Shown: one piece after another, positions 1 through 6,143 of the stretch
Position numbering within the stretch: position 1 is the first letter of the stretch
Layout: every line of letters starts with the position of its first letter
NCBI GenBank assembly: GCA_947251855.1
Contig: CAMXUZ010000334.1
Location: forward strand, 1 to 8,638
DNA length: 8,638 nt
Reading direction: 5' to 3'
From: an uncultured Ruaniaceae bacterium
Lineage (GTDB): Bacteria; Actinomycetota; Actinomycetes; Actinomycetales; Beutenbergiaceae
Made by a program: the position numbers and the translations under genes
The notes under the pieces: generated by a model
What the model was told of the DNA's origin: nothing
Database searches by the model: none
The model's input: only the letters and a program-made list of their open reading frames with translations

Positions 1-150
1 GGTCTTCCCGCAGCCCGACGGGCCGAGCAGGCCGGTGATGGAACCCGGCGGGAGGGTCATATCCAGCCCGTGCAGAATTCGCGACCTTCCCCGGTGCACT
101 ACGAGGTTCGCCGCCCGGATCGCCGGCGCGGCGCTCGCGGAGGTTCCCAT
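1..150 (-). CDS. ABC transporter ATP-binding protein, N-terminal 50 codons (cut by window edge)
   Basis: The reverse strand reads an open frame from an ATG at 150 to the window edge. About 12 variable residues are followed by a beta-strand segment (IRAANLVVHRGRSRILHGLD) and then the Walker A motif GPSGCGKT at residues 43-50, where the window ends. This is the nucleotide-binding fold of an ABC ATPase that powers transport at the inner face of the membrane. The 'ILHGLDMTLPPGSITGLLGPSGCGKT' style, reported here only in outline, is common in actinobacterial ATPases paired with ABC-2 type exporters, but the signature motif and partner permease lie outside the window, so the substrate is unknown. 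It is on the opposite strand and several genes away from the sugar importer, so it is unlikely to be that importer's ATPase. No Shine-Dalgarno sequence precedes the ATG; see the promoter entry for a leaderless model. Confidence 0.85.
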   Translation of the reverse strand, partial: MGTSASAAPAIRAANLVVHRGRSRILHGLDMTLPPGSITGLLGPSGCGKT

Positions 151-157
151 GGCTGGA

Positions 158-187
158 ATTGAAACGCCCGCGCTGATCCCGTGTCAA
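158..187 (-). promoter_or_regulatory. Candidate promoter for the ABC ATPase gene, probably leaderless
   Basis: Reading the minus strand, a perfect -35 hexamer TTGACA lies at 187-182, followed after 18 bp by TTCAAT at 163-158 (4 of 6 matches to TATAAT). The A of the ATG at 150 is the eighth base after the -10 hexamer, where transcription would be expected to start. There is no purine-rich ribosome binding site in between, so the mRNA may begin at the start codon. Sequence pattern only. Confidence 0.45.
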
Positions 188-308
188 GGGAAACGCCGCG
201 TCGAGGTAGCGTCCCGCCGAGTGGCCCGTGCGTGCGCCCCCGGGCGCCGCTAGTGGCTGGTGGCCACCGCGGACCGCCCGAGGGCACCGATGATCGCGGC
301 CGAGCGGA

Positions 309-1097
309 TCACAGGTGGATGGTGACGTCGCCCTTCTCGCGGAGCGCGTCGACCAGGGCCTGGGTCGCTTCGCCTTCCTTCTGGGCCTTCACCTGCTCCT
401 TGAGCTGGTCTTCGACGTCTTCGAAGGCAGGCATCTCCTCTGCTTCCCCACCTTCACCGGCTGCCTGCTCCTGCTGAGCAGCGGTCTGCTCGTAGAGCTC
501 CTGGAGCTCGGCCTCGGTGGGTTCGATGTCGCCGGCTTCCTCGGTGATGAGTTGCTCGATCTCGACCTGGACCTTGAGCTGATCCATCACTTCGTCCTCG
601 GCCATCCCCTGTTCCGCGAGCGCGGCGATGAAGTCGTCGCCCGAGTCCATGCCGTTGGCTTCGGCCATCTCCTGGAGGGTATCGTCCACCTGCTCCTCGG
701 ATGCAGTGATCTCTCGGCTCGCAGCCTCTTGGGTCAGGAGCTCGTTGCCTACGAGGTTCTCGGCAGTGCTCGCCTTGAGCTGATCCTGATCGATCTCCTC
801 ACCGGTCATCTGCGCCTGCATCGCCATCTGCTGAAACTGGCTCTGGTAGGCCTCTTCGAACTCTTCCTTATCGATCTTCTCGCCGTTGACCTCGGCGACG
901 ACGTCCGGGATCCCCTCGAGGTCGGGCTCGGGCAGTTCCGGCTGCTGTGGGTCTTGCCCGTCCTGTTCCGGCATCTGCTCTTCCGTGCTCTGATCAGAGC
1001 TGGCCTCTTGGTCAGCCCCGCTCCCCTCATCGCCGCAGGCAGCGGCTCCAAAGAGGGTGAACGCGAGGGCTGCGCCCAGTAGTGCCTTCTTGCGCAT
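309..1097 (-). CDS. SurA N-terminal domain lipoprotein (peptidyl-prolyl isomerase-like, no parvulin domain)
   Basis: A 262-residue secreted lipoprotein. Residues 1-20 are a signal peptide (MRKK, then a hydrophobic stretch) ending in a weak lipobox (AAA before Cys21), so the mature protein is probably lipid-anchored outside the membrane. Residues 22-63 are an acidic Q/E/D/S/P-rich linker. Residues about 64-190 match the SurA/PrsA N-terminal chaperone lobe: VVAEVNGEKIDKEEF, then helices with a LVGNELLTQEA segment and EEQVDDTLQEMAEANG. In SurA or PrsA a parvulin domain would follow; here there is only an acidic stretch (about 191-223), then the C-terminal return helix (FEDVEDQLKEQVKAQK) and a final strand DVTIHL. 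It is therefore likely a chaperone for exported proteins without isomerase activity. The start is supported by AAGGAG at 1112-1107, 9 bases before ATG. It appears to be transcribed alone; no clear promoter or T-rich terminator was found. Confidence 0.8.
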   Translation of the reverse strand: MRKKALLGAALAFTLFGAAACGDEGSGADQEASSDQSTEEQMPEQDGQDPQQPELPEPDLEGIPDVVAEVNGEKIDKEEFEEAYQSQFQQMAMQAQMTGEEIDQDQLKASTAENLVGNELLTQEAASREITASEEQVDDTLQEMAEANGMDSGDDFIAALAEQGMAEDEVMDQLKVQVEIEQLITEEAGDIEPTEAELQELYEQTAAQQEQAAGEGGEAEEMPAFEDVEDQLKEQVKAQKEGEATQALVDALREKGDVTIHL

Positions 1098-1214
1098 GTG
1101 CTACTTCTCCTTACCGGTGCGGAAGGCTACGAGGGTAACACCTGATTCTGGGTATAGCCTTAATCCGGGGTGTCGACTGACTCACGGTGGCCCGGCCCGG
1201 CGCGCGGTGCCCGT

Positions 1215-1688
1215 TCACAGCGGGCGCTTATATCCCTCGTGGCTCGCTTCATAGCCGAGCCGGTCATAGAACCGCTGGGCATCGGTGCGCGCCTTGTCCG
1301 TCGTCAGTTGCACGAGCCGCGCCCCTCGGGTGCGGCCGTATTCGTGGGCCCAGGCGAACAGCTCCGTACCCAGACCCGCGCCACGGGCGCTTCCAGCGAT
1401 GCGCACGGCTTCGATCTGGAGCCGTTTCGCCCCGCCCCGGGCGAGGCAGGGGATGATCGTGAGCTGCATCGTCGCGACGAGGTCGCGGCTCTCATCCCGT
1501 ACGGCAAGCAGGAGCTGGTTGGGATCGGCGTCGATGTCGCCGAACGCCTCCAGGTACGGCGCGATCGCGCCCGATTCACGCGTGGCGCCGAGAACGTCGT
1601 CGGCCAAGAGTCCCGCCAACTCGGCGACATCCGCCTCGACCGCCCGGGAGATCGTGAACCGGCGGCCATTGCTCATCACTGTGTCCAT
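1215..1688 (-). CDS. GNAT family N-acetyltransferase
   Basis: A 157-residue single-domain protein of the Gcn5-related acetyltransferase fold, which moves an acetyl group from acetyl-CoA to an amine. Motif A, which binds the CoA pyrophosphate, is seen as RGAGLG at residues 102-107, preceded by the beta4 strand LQIEAVRIAG. The C-terminal AQRFYDRLGYEASHEGYKRPL-like end (FYDRLGY, then SHEG) is typical of a widespread GNAT subgroup. The substrate is unknown. It is the third gene leftward after the serine hydrolase and the MurR-type regulator, so it may belong to the amino-sugar regulon, but that is inference. Start choice is uncertain: the same frame is open to a GTG at 1754. An ATG at 1730 overlaps the regulator's stop (ATGA) and would fit translational coupling. 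I prefer ATG 1688 because the fold begins just after it and the upstream codons (CTA TTG AAT AAT) look like an AT-rich promoter. ATG 1676 is also possible. Confidence 0.82.
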   Translation of the reverse strand: MDTVMSNGRRFTISRAVEADVAELAGLLADDVLGATRESGAIAPYLEAFGDIDADPNQLLLAVRDESRDLVATMQLTIIPCLARGGAKRLQIEAVRIAGSARGAGLGTELFAWAHEYGRTRGARLVQLTTDKARTDAQRFYDRLGYEASHEGYKRPL

Positions 1689-1694
1689 GGGACG

Positions 1695-1705
1695 ATTATT
1701 CAATA
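1695..1705 (-). promoter_or_regulatory. Possible -10 region of an internal, leaderless promoter for the GNAT gene
   Basis: In an otherwise GC-rich stretch, the minus strand carries TATTGAATAAT at 1705-1695. If AATAAT (1700-1695) is the -10 hexamer, the A of the ATG at 1688 is the seventh base downstream. No convincing -35 hexamer is present 16-18 bp upstream. The gene could equally be read from the serine hydrolase-regulator transcript. Confidence 0.25.
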
Positions 1706-1726
1706 GGCCCGGCGCCGTGCTCGGAT

Positions 1727-2614
1727 TCATCGCTCGGAGTTCGAATTCTCCCACGGCACCCGCAGGCCCTCGATCGCGGCGTAGCTCTCACGCAGCAGCT
1801 CCTCTGCCCCCGGCAACAGCCTCTGCACGAGCCTGACGAGCAGAAAGTCGACGACGGCCATCTGCGCGATCCTGCTCGCCATCGCCCCGGCCCGCACACC
1901 CGTATCGTGGCTGGAGGTGGTGAGAACGTAATCCGCGACCTTTCCGATCGGGGAATCCGGAAAGTTGGTGATCGCGATCGTTCGCGCCCCGCGCTGGCGT
2001 GCGGTGTTCAAAAAGTGCAGGGTCTCCTGCGTAGTCCCCGTGTGGGACACCCCGAAGGCGACCGAGCCGGGAGAGGCGATCGCCACGGAGGTGATCGCGA
2101 GATGAATGTCTGTCCAGGAAAAGCTCGTCAGCCCGATCCGGTGCAGCTTCTGATGCAGGTCCTCGGTGATGAGGCCGCTGGAGCCGACGCCGAACAGGTC
2201 GATACGGCCCGCATCGCGAAGCGTTTCGGTGACGCCGTCGAGCATTTTGTGATCAAGCACCCGCGCCGTGTCCTCGATCGCCTTGATCTCCTGGTAGGCC
2301 ACTTTGGCGATCACGTCGGCAACCGTGTCGTTCGCGGCGATCTCCGCGTCGGAGACCCGGAAAACAGCACGGTTGTTCTCTTCTCGCCCGACCGTCGAGG
2401 CCATATCGATCCGAAAGTCGCGGTACCCGCGGAACCCCGCGGTGCGGCACATCCGCGCGACGCTACCCGGTGACACCTCGCACGCGCGCGCAAGCTCGGT
2501 GATCGTCGACTCCACGACGAGGTTCGGGTTCGCGAGCACCACTTCGGCGATCTCCCGCTCCTTGGAGGTCATCTGAGGAAGCTTTTGCCGCAGCCTGATG
2601 AGCACGTCACTCAT
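1727..2614 (-). CDS. MurR/RpiR family transcriptional regulator (HTH + SIS domains)
   Basis: A 295-residue regulator with the RpiR layout. Residues 1-75 form the N-terminal winged-helix DNA-binding domain, with the helix-turn-helix around 36-57 (STITELARACEVSPGSVARM) and the usual following GFRGYRDFRI. Residues about 137-265 form a SIS phosphosugar-binding domain, with strand LFGVGSSG (140-147), the S/T-rich loop SHTGTT (190-195) and TIAITNFPDSPI. In E. coli the family member MurR represses murQP and is released by MurNAc-6-phosphate. Being divergent from murQ, this protein most likely controls the locus with the same ligand, though activation cannot be excluded. The ATG at 2614 is chosen over an upstream in-frame start at 2647 because GGAGGGAG at 2628-2621 sits correctly before it and the family usually begins about here. 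ATGAGTGA at 2614-2607 overlaps the serine hydrolase stop by 8 bp, suggesting coupled translation. Confidence 0.9.
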   Translation of the reverse strand: MSDVLIRLRQKLPQMTSKEREIAEVVLANPNLVVESTITELARACEVSPGSVARMCRTAGFRGYRDFRIDMASTVGREENNRAVFRVSDAEIAANDTVADVIAKVAYQEIKAIEDTARVLDHKMLDGVTETLRDAGRIDLFGVGSSGLITEDLHQKLHRIGLTSFSWTDIHLAITSVAIASPGSVAFGVSHTGTTQETLHFLNTARQRGARTIAITNFPDSPIGKVADYVLTTSSHDTGVRAGAMASRIAQMAVVDFLLVRLVQRLLPGAEELLRESYAAIEGLRVPWENSNSER

Positions 2615-3680
2615 CTGCGGCTCCCTCCGGGTCGACGACGGTCGCAACCAGCTCCTCGCGGAGTCGGGCGATGTCCACTCCGTGCCGGGTGGGGTGAACC
2701 CGGTTAGTAAGAAATACTATCGAGAATTCCCCCGCGGGCTGGGTCACGATCGCGGTGCCGGTGAATCCCCGATGCCCCACGGCGTTTCCCAGCGGGGCCA
2801 TCCACTCCTCGTTACAGGCCATGCCGTAGGAGCGTTCGTCGGGAGGTGCGGTGACCGAGGTGACGAGGGCACGTCGAACGCGGGGAGGGAGCTGTTCCCC
2901 CGCCGGGCAGCGGATGGTTTCCAGGAACGTCACCAGGTCGTTCGCCGAGCCGAAGATCCCCGCGTTACCGGCCACTCCTCCCAGGTCGAAGGCGGTTTCG
3001 TCGTGCACCTCCCCCTGCACCATCCCGCGCCCCGGTTGGTCTTCGGTCGCGGGAATCTCCGGGCGCTGCGCAGGAGCGGGAGCGAAACCCGTCGCCCTCA
3101 TCCCCAGCGGCCCCAGAACGTTGTTCTCCACCACCTCCGGCAACGGGCGGCCAGCCAACTCCTCGGCGAGGATTCCCGCCCAGATATACCCGACGCACGA
3201 GTACTCGACGGCGCCGCCTGGCATAGCGTAGGGGCGCGCGTCCTGGCGGAATCCGCGGGCGTATGGATCGGGTCGACGCCGTGCCCATTCGGGCGGGAAA
3301 CCCGCTGTGTGGGAGAGCAGGTAGGCTACGGTGATTCTGCGCATCGCCGGATTCTGGTACTCCGGCAGGGCCTCCGCCAGGGCAAGGTCGACGCCGCTCC
3401 CCCGGCGCTCGAGCTCAACGAGGAGGGCCGCGGCGACGATGGGCTTGGTCACCGAGGCGAGGTCGAAGCGGGTATCGGCGGTGACCACATGGGCGGGCCT
3501 CCTCGTCGGTACTGGCGCGGTTCCGTTCCCTTCCGCCGCGTCCCAGCTACGAGTAACACCCCGCCCTGCGCGGTAGATCACTTCACCCTCCCGAGTTACC
3601 ACGACTGCGGCCGCCGACCCGAAGGTGGCAGCGCGCTCGAGGATGGCCGCGAGGTTGCGTGCCTGGCGAGTCTGTAACAT
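2607..3680 (-). CDS. Serine hydrolase, class C beta-lactamase family (YfeW/YbbE-AmiE type)
   Basis: A 357-residue beta-lactamase-fold serine hydrolase. The nucleophile motif SVTK is at residues 76-79 (Ser76, Lys79), LLSHTAG at 121-127, YSCVGY at 160-165 (the usual Y-x-N/D with Cys in third place), and HRG at 303-305 in the KTG/HxG position. The segment GEVHDETAFDLGGVAGNAG (223-241) resembles the GEVHDENA...GGVSGHAG block of the subgroup that includes E. coli YfeW, encoded with murQP, and B. subtilis YbbE/AmiE, reported as a muramyl-L-alanine amidase beside murQ and nagZ. A role in removing peptides from MurNAc-peptides is therefore likely by context, but D,D-peptidase or esterase activity is possible. 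No signal peptide is visible, so it may act in the cytoplasm. ATG 3680 is preferred over GTG 3698: the codons between them (ATT ATT ATT) look like a -10 box, and neither start has a properly spaced ribosome binding site. Confidence 0.85.
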   Translation of the reverse strand: MLQTRQARNLAAILERAATFGSAAAVVVTREGEVIYRAGRGVTRSWDAAEGNGTAPVPTRRPAHVVTADTRFDLASVTKPIVAAALLVELERRGSGVDLALAEALPEYQNPAMRRITVAYLLSHTAGFPPEWARRRPDPYARGFRQDARPYAMPGGAVEYSCVGYIWAGILAEELAGRPLPEVVENNVLGPLGMRATGFAPAPAQRPEIPATEDQPGRGMVQGEVHDETAFDLGGVAGNAGIFGSANDLVTFLETIRCPAGEQLPPRVRRALVTSVTAPPDERSYGMACNEEWMAPLGNAVGHRGFTGTAIVTQPAGEFSIVFLTNRVHPTRHGVDIARLREELVATVVDPEGAADE

Positions 3681-3686
3681 CTCCAC

Positions 3687-3724
3687 AATAATAATCACCC
3701 TCGATGCTTCTTGTGATAGTTTTT
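3687..3724. promoter_or_regulatory. Imperfect dyad, candidate operator for the MurR-type regulator
   Basis: In the short divergent region, ATCAC (3694-3698) is mirrored by GTGAT (3713-3717) with a 14-bp centre. Four outer A:T pairs at 3690/3721, 3691/3720, 3687/3724 and 3688/3723 extend the symmetry imperfectly. The dyad covers both the -35 and -10 of the leftward promoter and lies just upstream of murQ, so one bound dimer or tetramer could control both directions. The 5-bp arms are short and could arise by chance. Confidence 0.35.
3688..3717 (-). promoter_or_regulatory. Candidate leaderless promoter of the serine hydrolase-regulator operon
   Basis: Minus strand: ATCACA at 3717-3712 (4 of 6 matches to TTGACA), an 18-bp spacer, then TATTAT at 3693-3688 (5 of 6 to TATAAT). 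The A of the ATG at 3680 is the eighth base downstream, so transcription probably starts at or next to the start codon. This explains why the ATG has no spaced ribosome binding site. Confidence 0.5.
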
Positions 3725-3736
3725 ATTTTATTGAGG
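3724..3736 (+). promoter_or_regulatory. AT-rich -10-like tract and GAGG ribosome binding site of murQ
   Basis: TATTTTATTGAGG precedes the murQ ATG. TATTTT (3724-3729) or TATTGA (3729-3734) could be the -10 hexamer; no good -35 is seen (TCGATG at 3701-3706 would be spaced 17 bp from the first). GAGG at 3733-3736 is 4 bases before ATG 3741 and may serve as a ribosome binding site. If TATTGA is used, the transcript would begin at the ATG. The choice is open. Confidence 0.3.
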
Positions 3737-3740
3737 CCCG

Positions 3741-4766
3741 ATGACGGAGCTCAACAACACCGACAGAGAGGTCAGGTCGAGAATGGCTTTCCGCACCCGC
3801 CCGACTGGGGAATCACCCCCGCCGGATTCGCTCTCCCCCACGGAGCAGCGATTGGACGCGTCGATGGCGCTCGACGAGCTCCCGACGGTGGAGGTGCTCC
3901 GGCTCCTCAACGAGCACGACCGCATCGCCGTCGACGCCGTCTCTGAGGTGCTCGAGGATCTTGCTGCGCTCGTTGACGTCGCCGTCGACCGTTTCCGCCG
4001 GGGTGGCCGGATCCACTACTTCGGCGCGGGAACCTCGGGCCGGCTCGCGGTCCTCGACGCCGCGGAGCTCATCCCGACCTTCAACCTGCCGGAGGGGCGG
4101 GTGGTCGCCCATATCGCCGGCGGTCCGGACGCGTTCCTCCGCGCAGTTGAGGATGCCGAGGATTCGCAAGACAGCGGGGCACTCGCGGCCTCGGTCGTCG
4201 GTGCGGACGACGTCGCTATCGGCCTGGCGGCAAGTGGCAACACCCCGTACGTGCGTGGTGCGCTCATGGCTGCGCGAGATCACGGCGCGCACACGGCGCT
4301 CGTCTCCTGCAACCCCCGGGCGGCGATCGCGGCTGTGGCCGAGCAGCACATCTTCCTCGACACTGGCCCAGAGGTCCTCACCGGCTCCACGAGGTTGAAG
4401 GCCGCCACGGCAGAAAAGCTCGCGCTGAGCGGCTTCTCGACCGCGCTGCTCGTCGCCGCGGGCCGTACCTGGTCGAACCTCATGGTCTCGCTCGTTGCGA
4501 CGAACGAGAAACTGCGCCGCCGCACCCGCCGGATCCTTCGGCAAGCAACGGGGATCTCGGAGACTGCCGCCGCGAACCTACTCGCCGAGGCGGACGGCGA
4601 ACTCAAACCGGCACTCGTGTCGCACCTGGCCCGGGTCTCGATCTCCGCTGCCCGTGCGCACCTCGATGCCTGCGAGGGTTCCGTTCGGGAGGCGATGGCC
4701 CGCGCCGCGGAAAACACCCCTCCCACCACCCCATCTGCACACCCCACCACCCCATCTGATCGTTAA
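3741..4766 (+). CDS. murQ: N-acetylmuramic acid 6-phosphate etherase MurQ
   Basis: A 341-residue cytoplasmic enzyme of the SIS fold that cleaves the lactyl ether of MurNAc-6-phosphate, giving GlcNAc-6-phosphate and D-lactate. The family signatures are clear: FGAGTSGRLAVLDAAELIPT (94-113), AVEDAEDS (135-142), GLAASGNTPYV (161-171) and PEVLTGSTRLKAATAEKL (210-227), then NLMVSLVATNEKLRRRT. Glu109 and Glu140 align by motif and by their 31-residue spacing with the catalytic Glu83 and Glu114 of E. coli MurQ. The C-terminal part includes the usual UBA-like helices (ATGISETAAANLLAEA). An in-frame TGA at 3732 blocks any longer start. A second Met at residue 15 (3783) is possible, since family members usually begin near the SPTEQR segment (32-37). 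It is longer than the usual roughly 300 residues because of this N-terminal stretch and a repeated PTTPS tail (329-338). It is first in the rightward operon and divergent from the regulator. Confidence 0.96.
   Translation: MTELNNTDREVRSRMAFRTRPTGESPPPDSLSPTEQRLDASMALDELPTVEVLRLLNEHDRIAVDAVSEVLEDLAALVDVAVDRFRRGGRIHYFGAGTSGRLAVLDAAELIPTFNLPEGRVVAHIAGGPDAFLRAVEDAEDSQDSGALAASVVGADDVAIGLAASGNTPYVRGALMAARDHGAHTALVSCNPRAAIAAVAEQHIFLDTGPEVLTGSTRLKAATAEKLALSGFSTALLVAAGRTWSNLMVSLVATNEKLRRRTRRILRQATGISETAAANLLAEADGELKPALVSHLARVSISAARAHLDACEGSVREAMARAAENTPPTTPSAHPTTPSDR
4722..4758 (+). repeat. 16-bp direct repeat, period 21 bp, in the murQ 3' end
   Basis: CCCACCACCCCATCTG occurs exactly at 4722-4737 and again at 4743-4758. 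The 21-bp period is seven codons, so the reading frame is kept and the MurQ tail reads PTTPS twice. It lies beyond the conserved enzyme fold and ends just before the stop codon, which suggests a tandem duplication tolerated in a dispensable tail. Confidence 0.8.
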
Positions 4767-4770
4767 GGAG
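4765..4770 (+). promoter_or_regulatory. Ribosome binding site overlapping the murQ stop codon
   Basis: AAGGAG shares its first two bases with the murQ TAA stop (4764-4766) and sits 8 bases before the ATG at 4779. This is a strong site that fixes the start of the binding-protein gene and favours reinitiation by ribosomes leaving murQ. Confidence 0.8.
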
Positions 4771-4778
4771 AACTGACC

Positions 4779-6116
4779 ATGAAACGGAACCGTTTCCTCC
4801 TCGCTGGCAGCATGCTGCTCGCCGCGACCGTAGGACTTGGCGCATGCGCCCCCAGTGACACGAGCACACCCCCGGGCCAGGACGGTGAGGACGCCGGCGG
4901 CGAGGCTCCGGCCGAGGACGACGCCGCGGGCGACGACGTCACCCTCAAGGTGTGGTCCTGGCGGACCGAGGACGTCGATGCCTACAACGAGATCTTCTCG
5001 GTTTTCGAAGAGGCGAATCCCGGAATCACCGTCGAGTTCGAGGCGTTCCAGAACACCGAATACAACCAGATCCTCACGACCGGCCTCGCCGGCGGGGATG
5101 GGCCCGACGTGCCGATGGTTCGCGCCTACGGCCAGCTCCAGCCGAACATCGAGGCCGGTCAGCTCGAGCCCATCGACGAGGAGGTGGATGGCCTTGAGGA
5201 GATCCCCGAGAGCATCATGGCCGGAGCGAAGAGCAAGGAGGACGGTCAGACCTACGCCGTGCCGCTCGCGACCCAGACGCTTCAGGTGTTCTATAACAAG
5301 GAGATCTTCGCCGAGAACGACCTGAGCGTCCCCACGACCTGGGACGAGTTCATCGCCGTCCAGGATGCCCTGTTGGAAACCGACGTCGTCCCGTTCGCCA
5401 TCGGCGCGAAGGACGATTGGATCCTGCCCATCGTCCATGACATCTTCGGTTCGGCCCGCTACGGTGCGGACGATTTCGAAGCCAAGGTGCTCTCCGGGGA
5501 CACCGACTTCACCGACCCCGACTACATCGCCTCGCTGCAGATCCTGCAGGACCTTGAGAAGTACATGGTTGAGGATACGGTCGGCGTGAGTTACACCGAC
5601 AGCCAGATCCAGTTCACCTCCGGCCAGGCGGCCCAGTTCCCCGGCGGATCGTTCGAAATCGCAACGTTCCGCGATCAGGCCCCGGACATGGACTTCGGTT
5701 CCTACCTCGTCCCTCTGCCTCCGGAAGCGAAGATCGATGCCCCCGTCGCACCTGCCTACGCCGACGGCAACTTCGCGATCAACTCCAAGACGGAGCACAA
5801 GGAGGAGGCGTTCACGCTGTTGAACTGGCTCGCCTCACCCGAATTCGGCCAACTCGTTGCCGACGAACTCAATCAGTTCTCCCCCATCCCAGGCGTGACC
5901 TACGAAGACGAGATCATGAGCGAAGCCTGGAGCAACTACGAGGCGAACCCGATCGCGCCGTACCTGCTTCTCGTCGACTTCCGCTACGGCGAGCCGATGG
6001 GCACGGAGGTCCTCGGCACCGAGGTGCAGAAGATGTTCCTCGGCGATACCGATCCCGACGGGGTGGCCGAGGCACTCCAAGACGGAGTTTCCGAATGGTT
6101 CACCCCGGGTGAATAA
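4779..6116 (+). CDS. ABC transporter extracellular sugar-binding lipoprotein (family 1)
   Basis: A 445-residue solute-binding protein. A basic start (MKRNR), a hydrophobic segment and the lipobox LGAC (20-23) give a lipoprotein anchored at Cys23 on the outer face of the membrane. Residues 24-53 are an acidic A/E/D/G/P linker. The binding fold starts at VTLKVWSWRTED (54-65) and continues with the family features FEEANPGITVEFE, GDGPDVPM, TYAVPLATQTLQVFYNKEIF and, near 285, GQAAQFPGGSFE, then NWLASPEFGQ near the C-terminus. This is the family 1 extracellular binding-protein group that feeds CUT1 importers of oligosaccharides and related sugars. It precedes two permease genes, 27 bp from the first. 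Ligand specificity cannot be read from the sequence; MurNAc or a muropeptide sugar is inferred from murQ, the kinase and the regulator. As is usual for binding proteins, it may be made in excess over the permeases. Confidence 0.93.
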   Translation: MKRNRFLLAGSMLLAATVGLGACAPSDTSTPPGQDGEDAGGEAPAEDDAAGDDVTLKVWSWRTEDVDAYNEIFSVFEEANPGITVEFEAFQNTEYNQILTTGLAGGDGPDVPMVRAYGQLQPNIEAGQLEPIDEEVDGLEEIPESIMAGAKSKEDGQTYAVPLATQTLQVFYNKEIFAENDLSVPTTWDEFIAVQDALLETDVVPFAIGAKDDWILPIVHDIFGSARYGADDFEAKVLSGDTDFTDPDYIASLQILQDLEKYMVEDTVGVSYTDSQIQFTSGQAAQFPGGSFEIATFRDQAPDMDFGSYLVPLPPEAKIDAPVAPAYADGNFAINSKTEHKEEAFTLLNWLASPEFGQLVADELNQFSPIPGVTYEDEIMSEAWSNYEANPIAPYLLLVDFRYGEPMGTEVLGTEVQKMFLGDTDPDGVAEALQDGVSEWFTPGE

Positions 6117-6143
6117 CCCATAGGAGCGACGGAAGGACGGCAC

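Noticed and set aside
234..267. GC-rich hairpins (GCGCC/GGCGC at 234-247 and GTGGC/GCCAC at 253-267) downstream of the lipoprotein gene as a terminator
   Set aside because: Stems are only 5 bp and no T-tract follows on the minus strand; hairpins this short are expected by chance at this GC content.
315..1082. 255-codon open frame on the plus strand opposite the SurA-N lipoprotein gene
   Set aside because: It is a shadow of the high-GC gene on the other strand; the Leu-rich, low-complexity product matches no family and the minus-strand gene has a signal peptide, lipobox and ribosome binding site.
1113..1175. Promoter for the SurA-N lipoprotein (TATACC and TAGCCT -10-like boxes)
   Set aside because: No matching -35 hexamer at acceptable spacing for either box, so no specific promoter can be supported.
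1209..1225. GCCCG/CGGGC stem around the GNAT stop codon as a terminator
   Set aside because: Five base pairs, overlaps coding sequence and is not followed by a T-run.
2598..3677. 359-codon open frame on the plus strand opposite the serine hydrolase
   Set aside because: Antisense shadow; the minus strand carries all the SxxK, YxC and HRG motifs in order.
4578..5798. 406-codon open frame on the minus strand opposite the binding-protein gene
   Set aside because: An antisense shadow caused by codon bias in a well-supported gene; it spans the murQ-binding protein junction and its product shows no recognisable domain.
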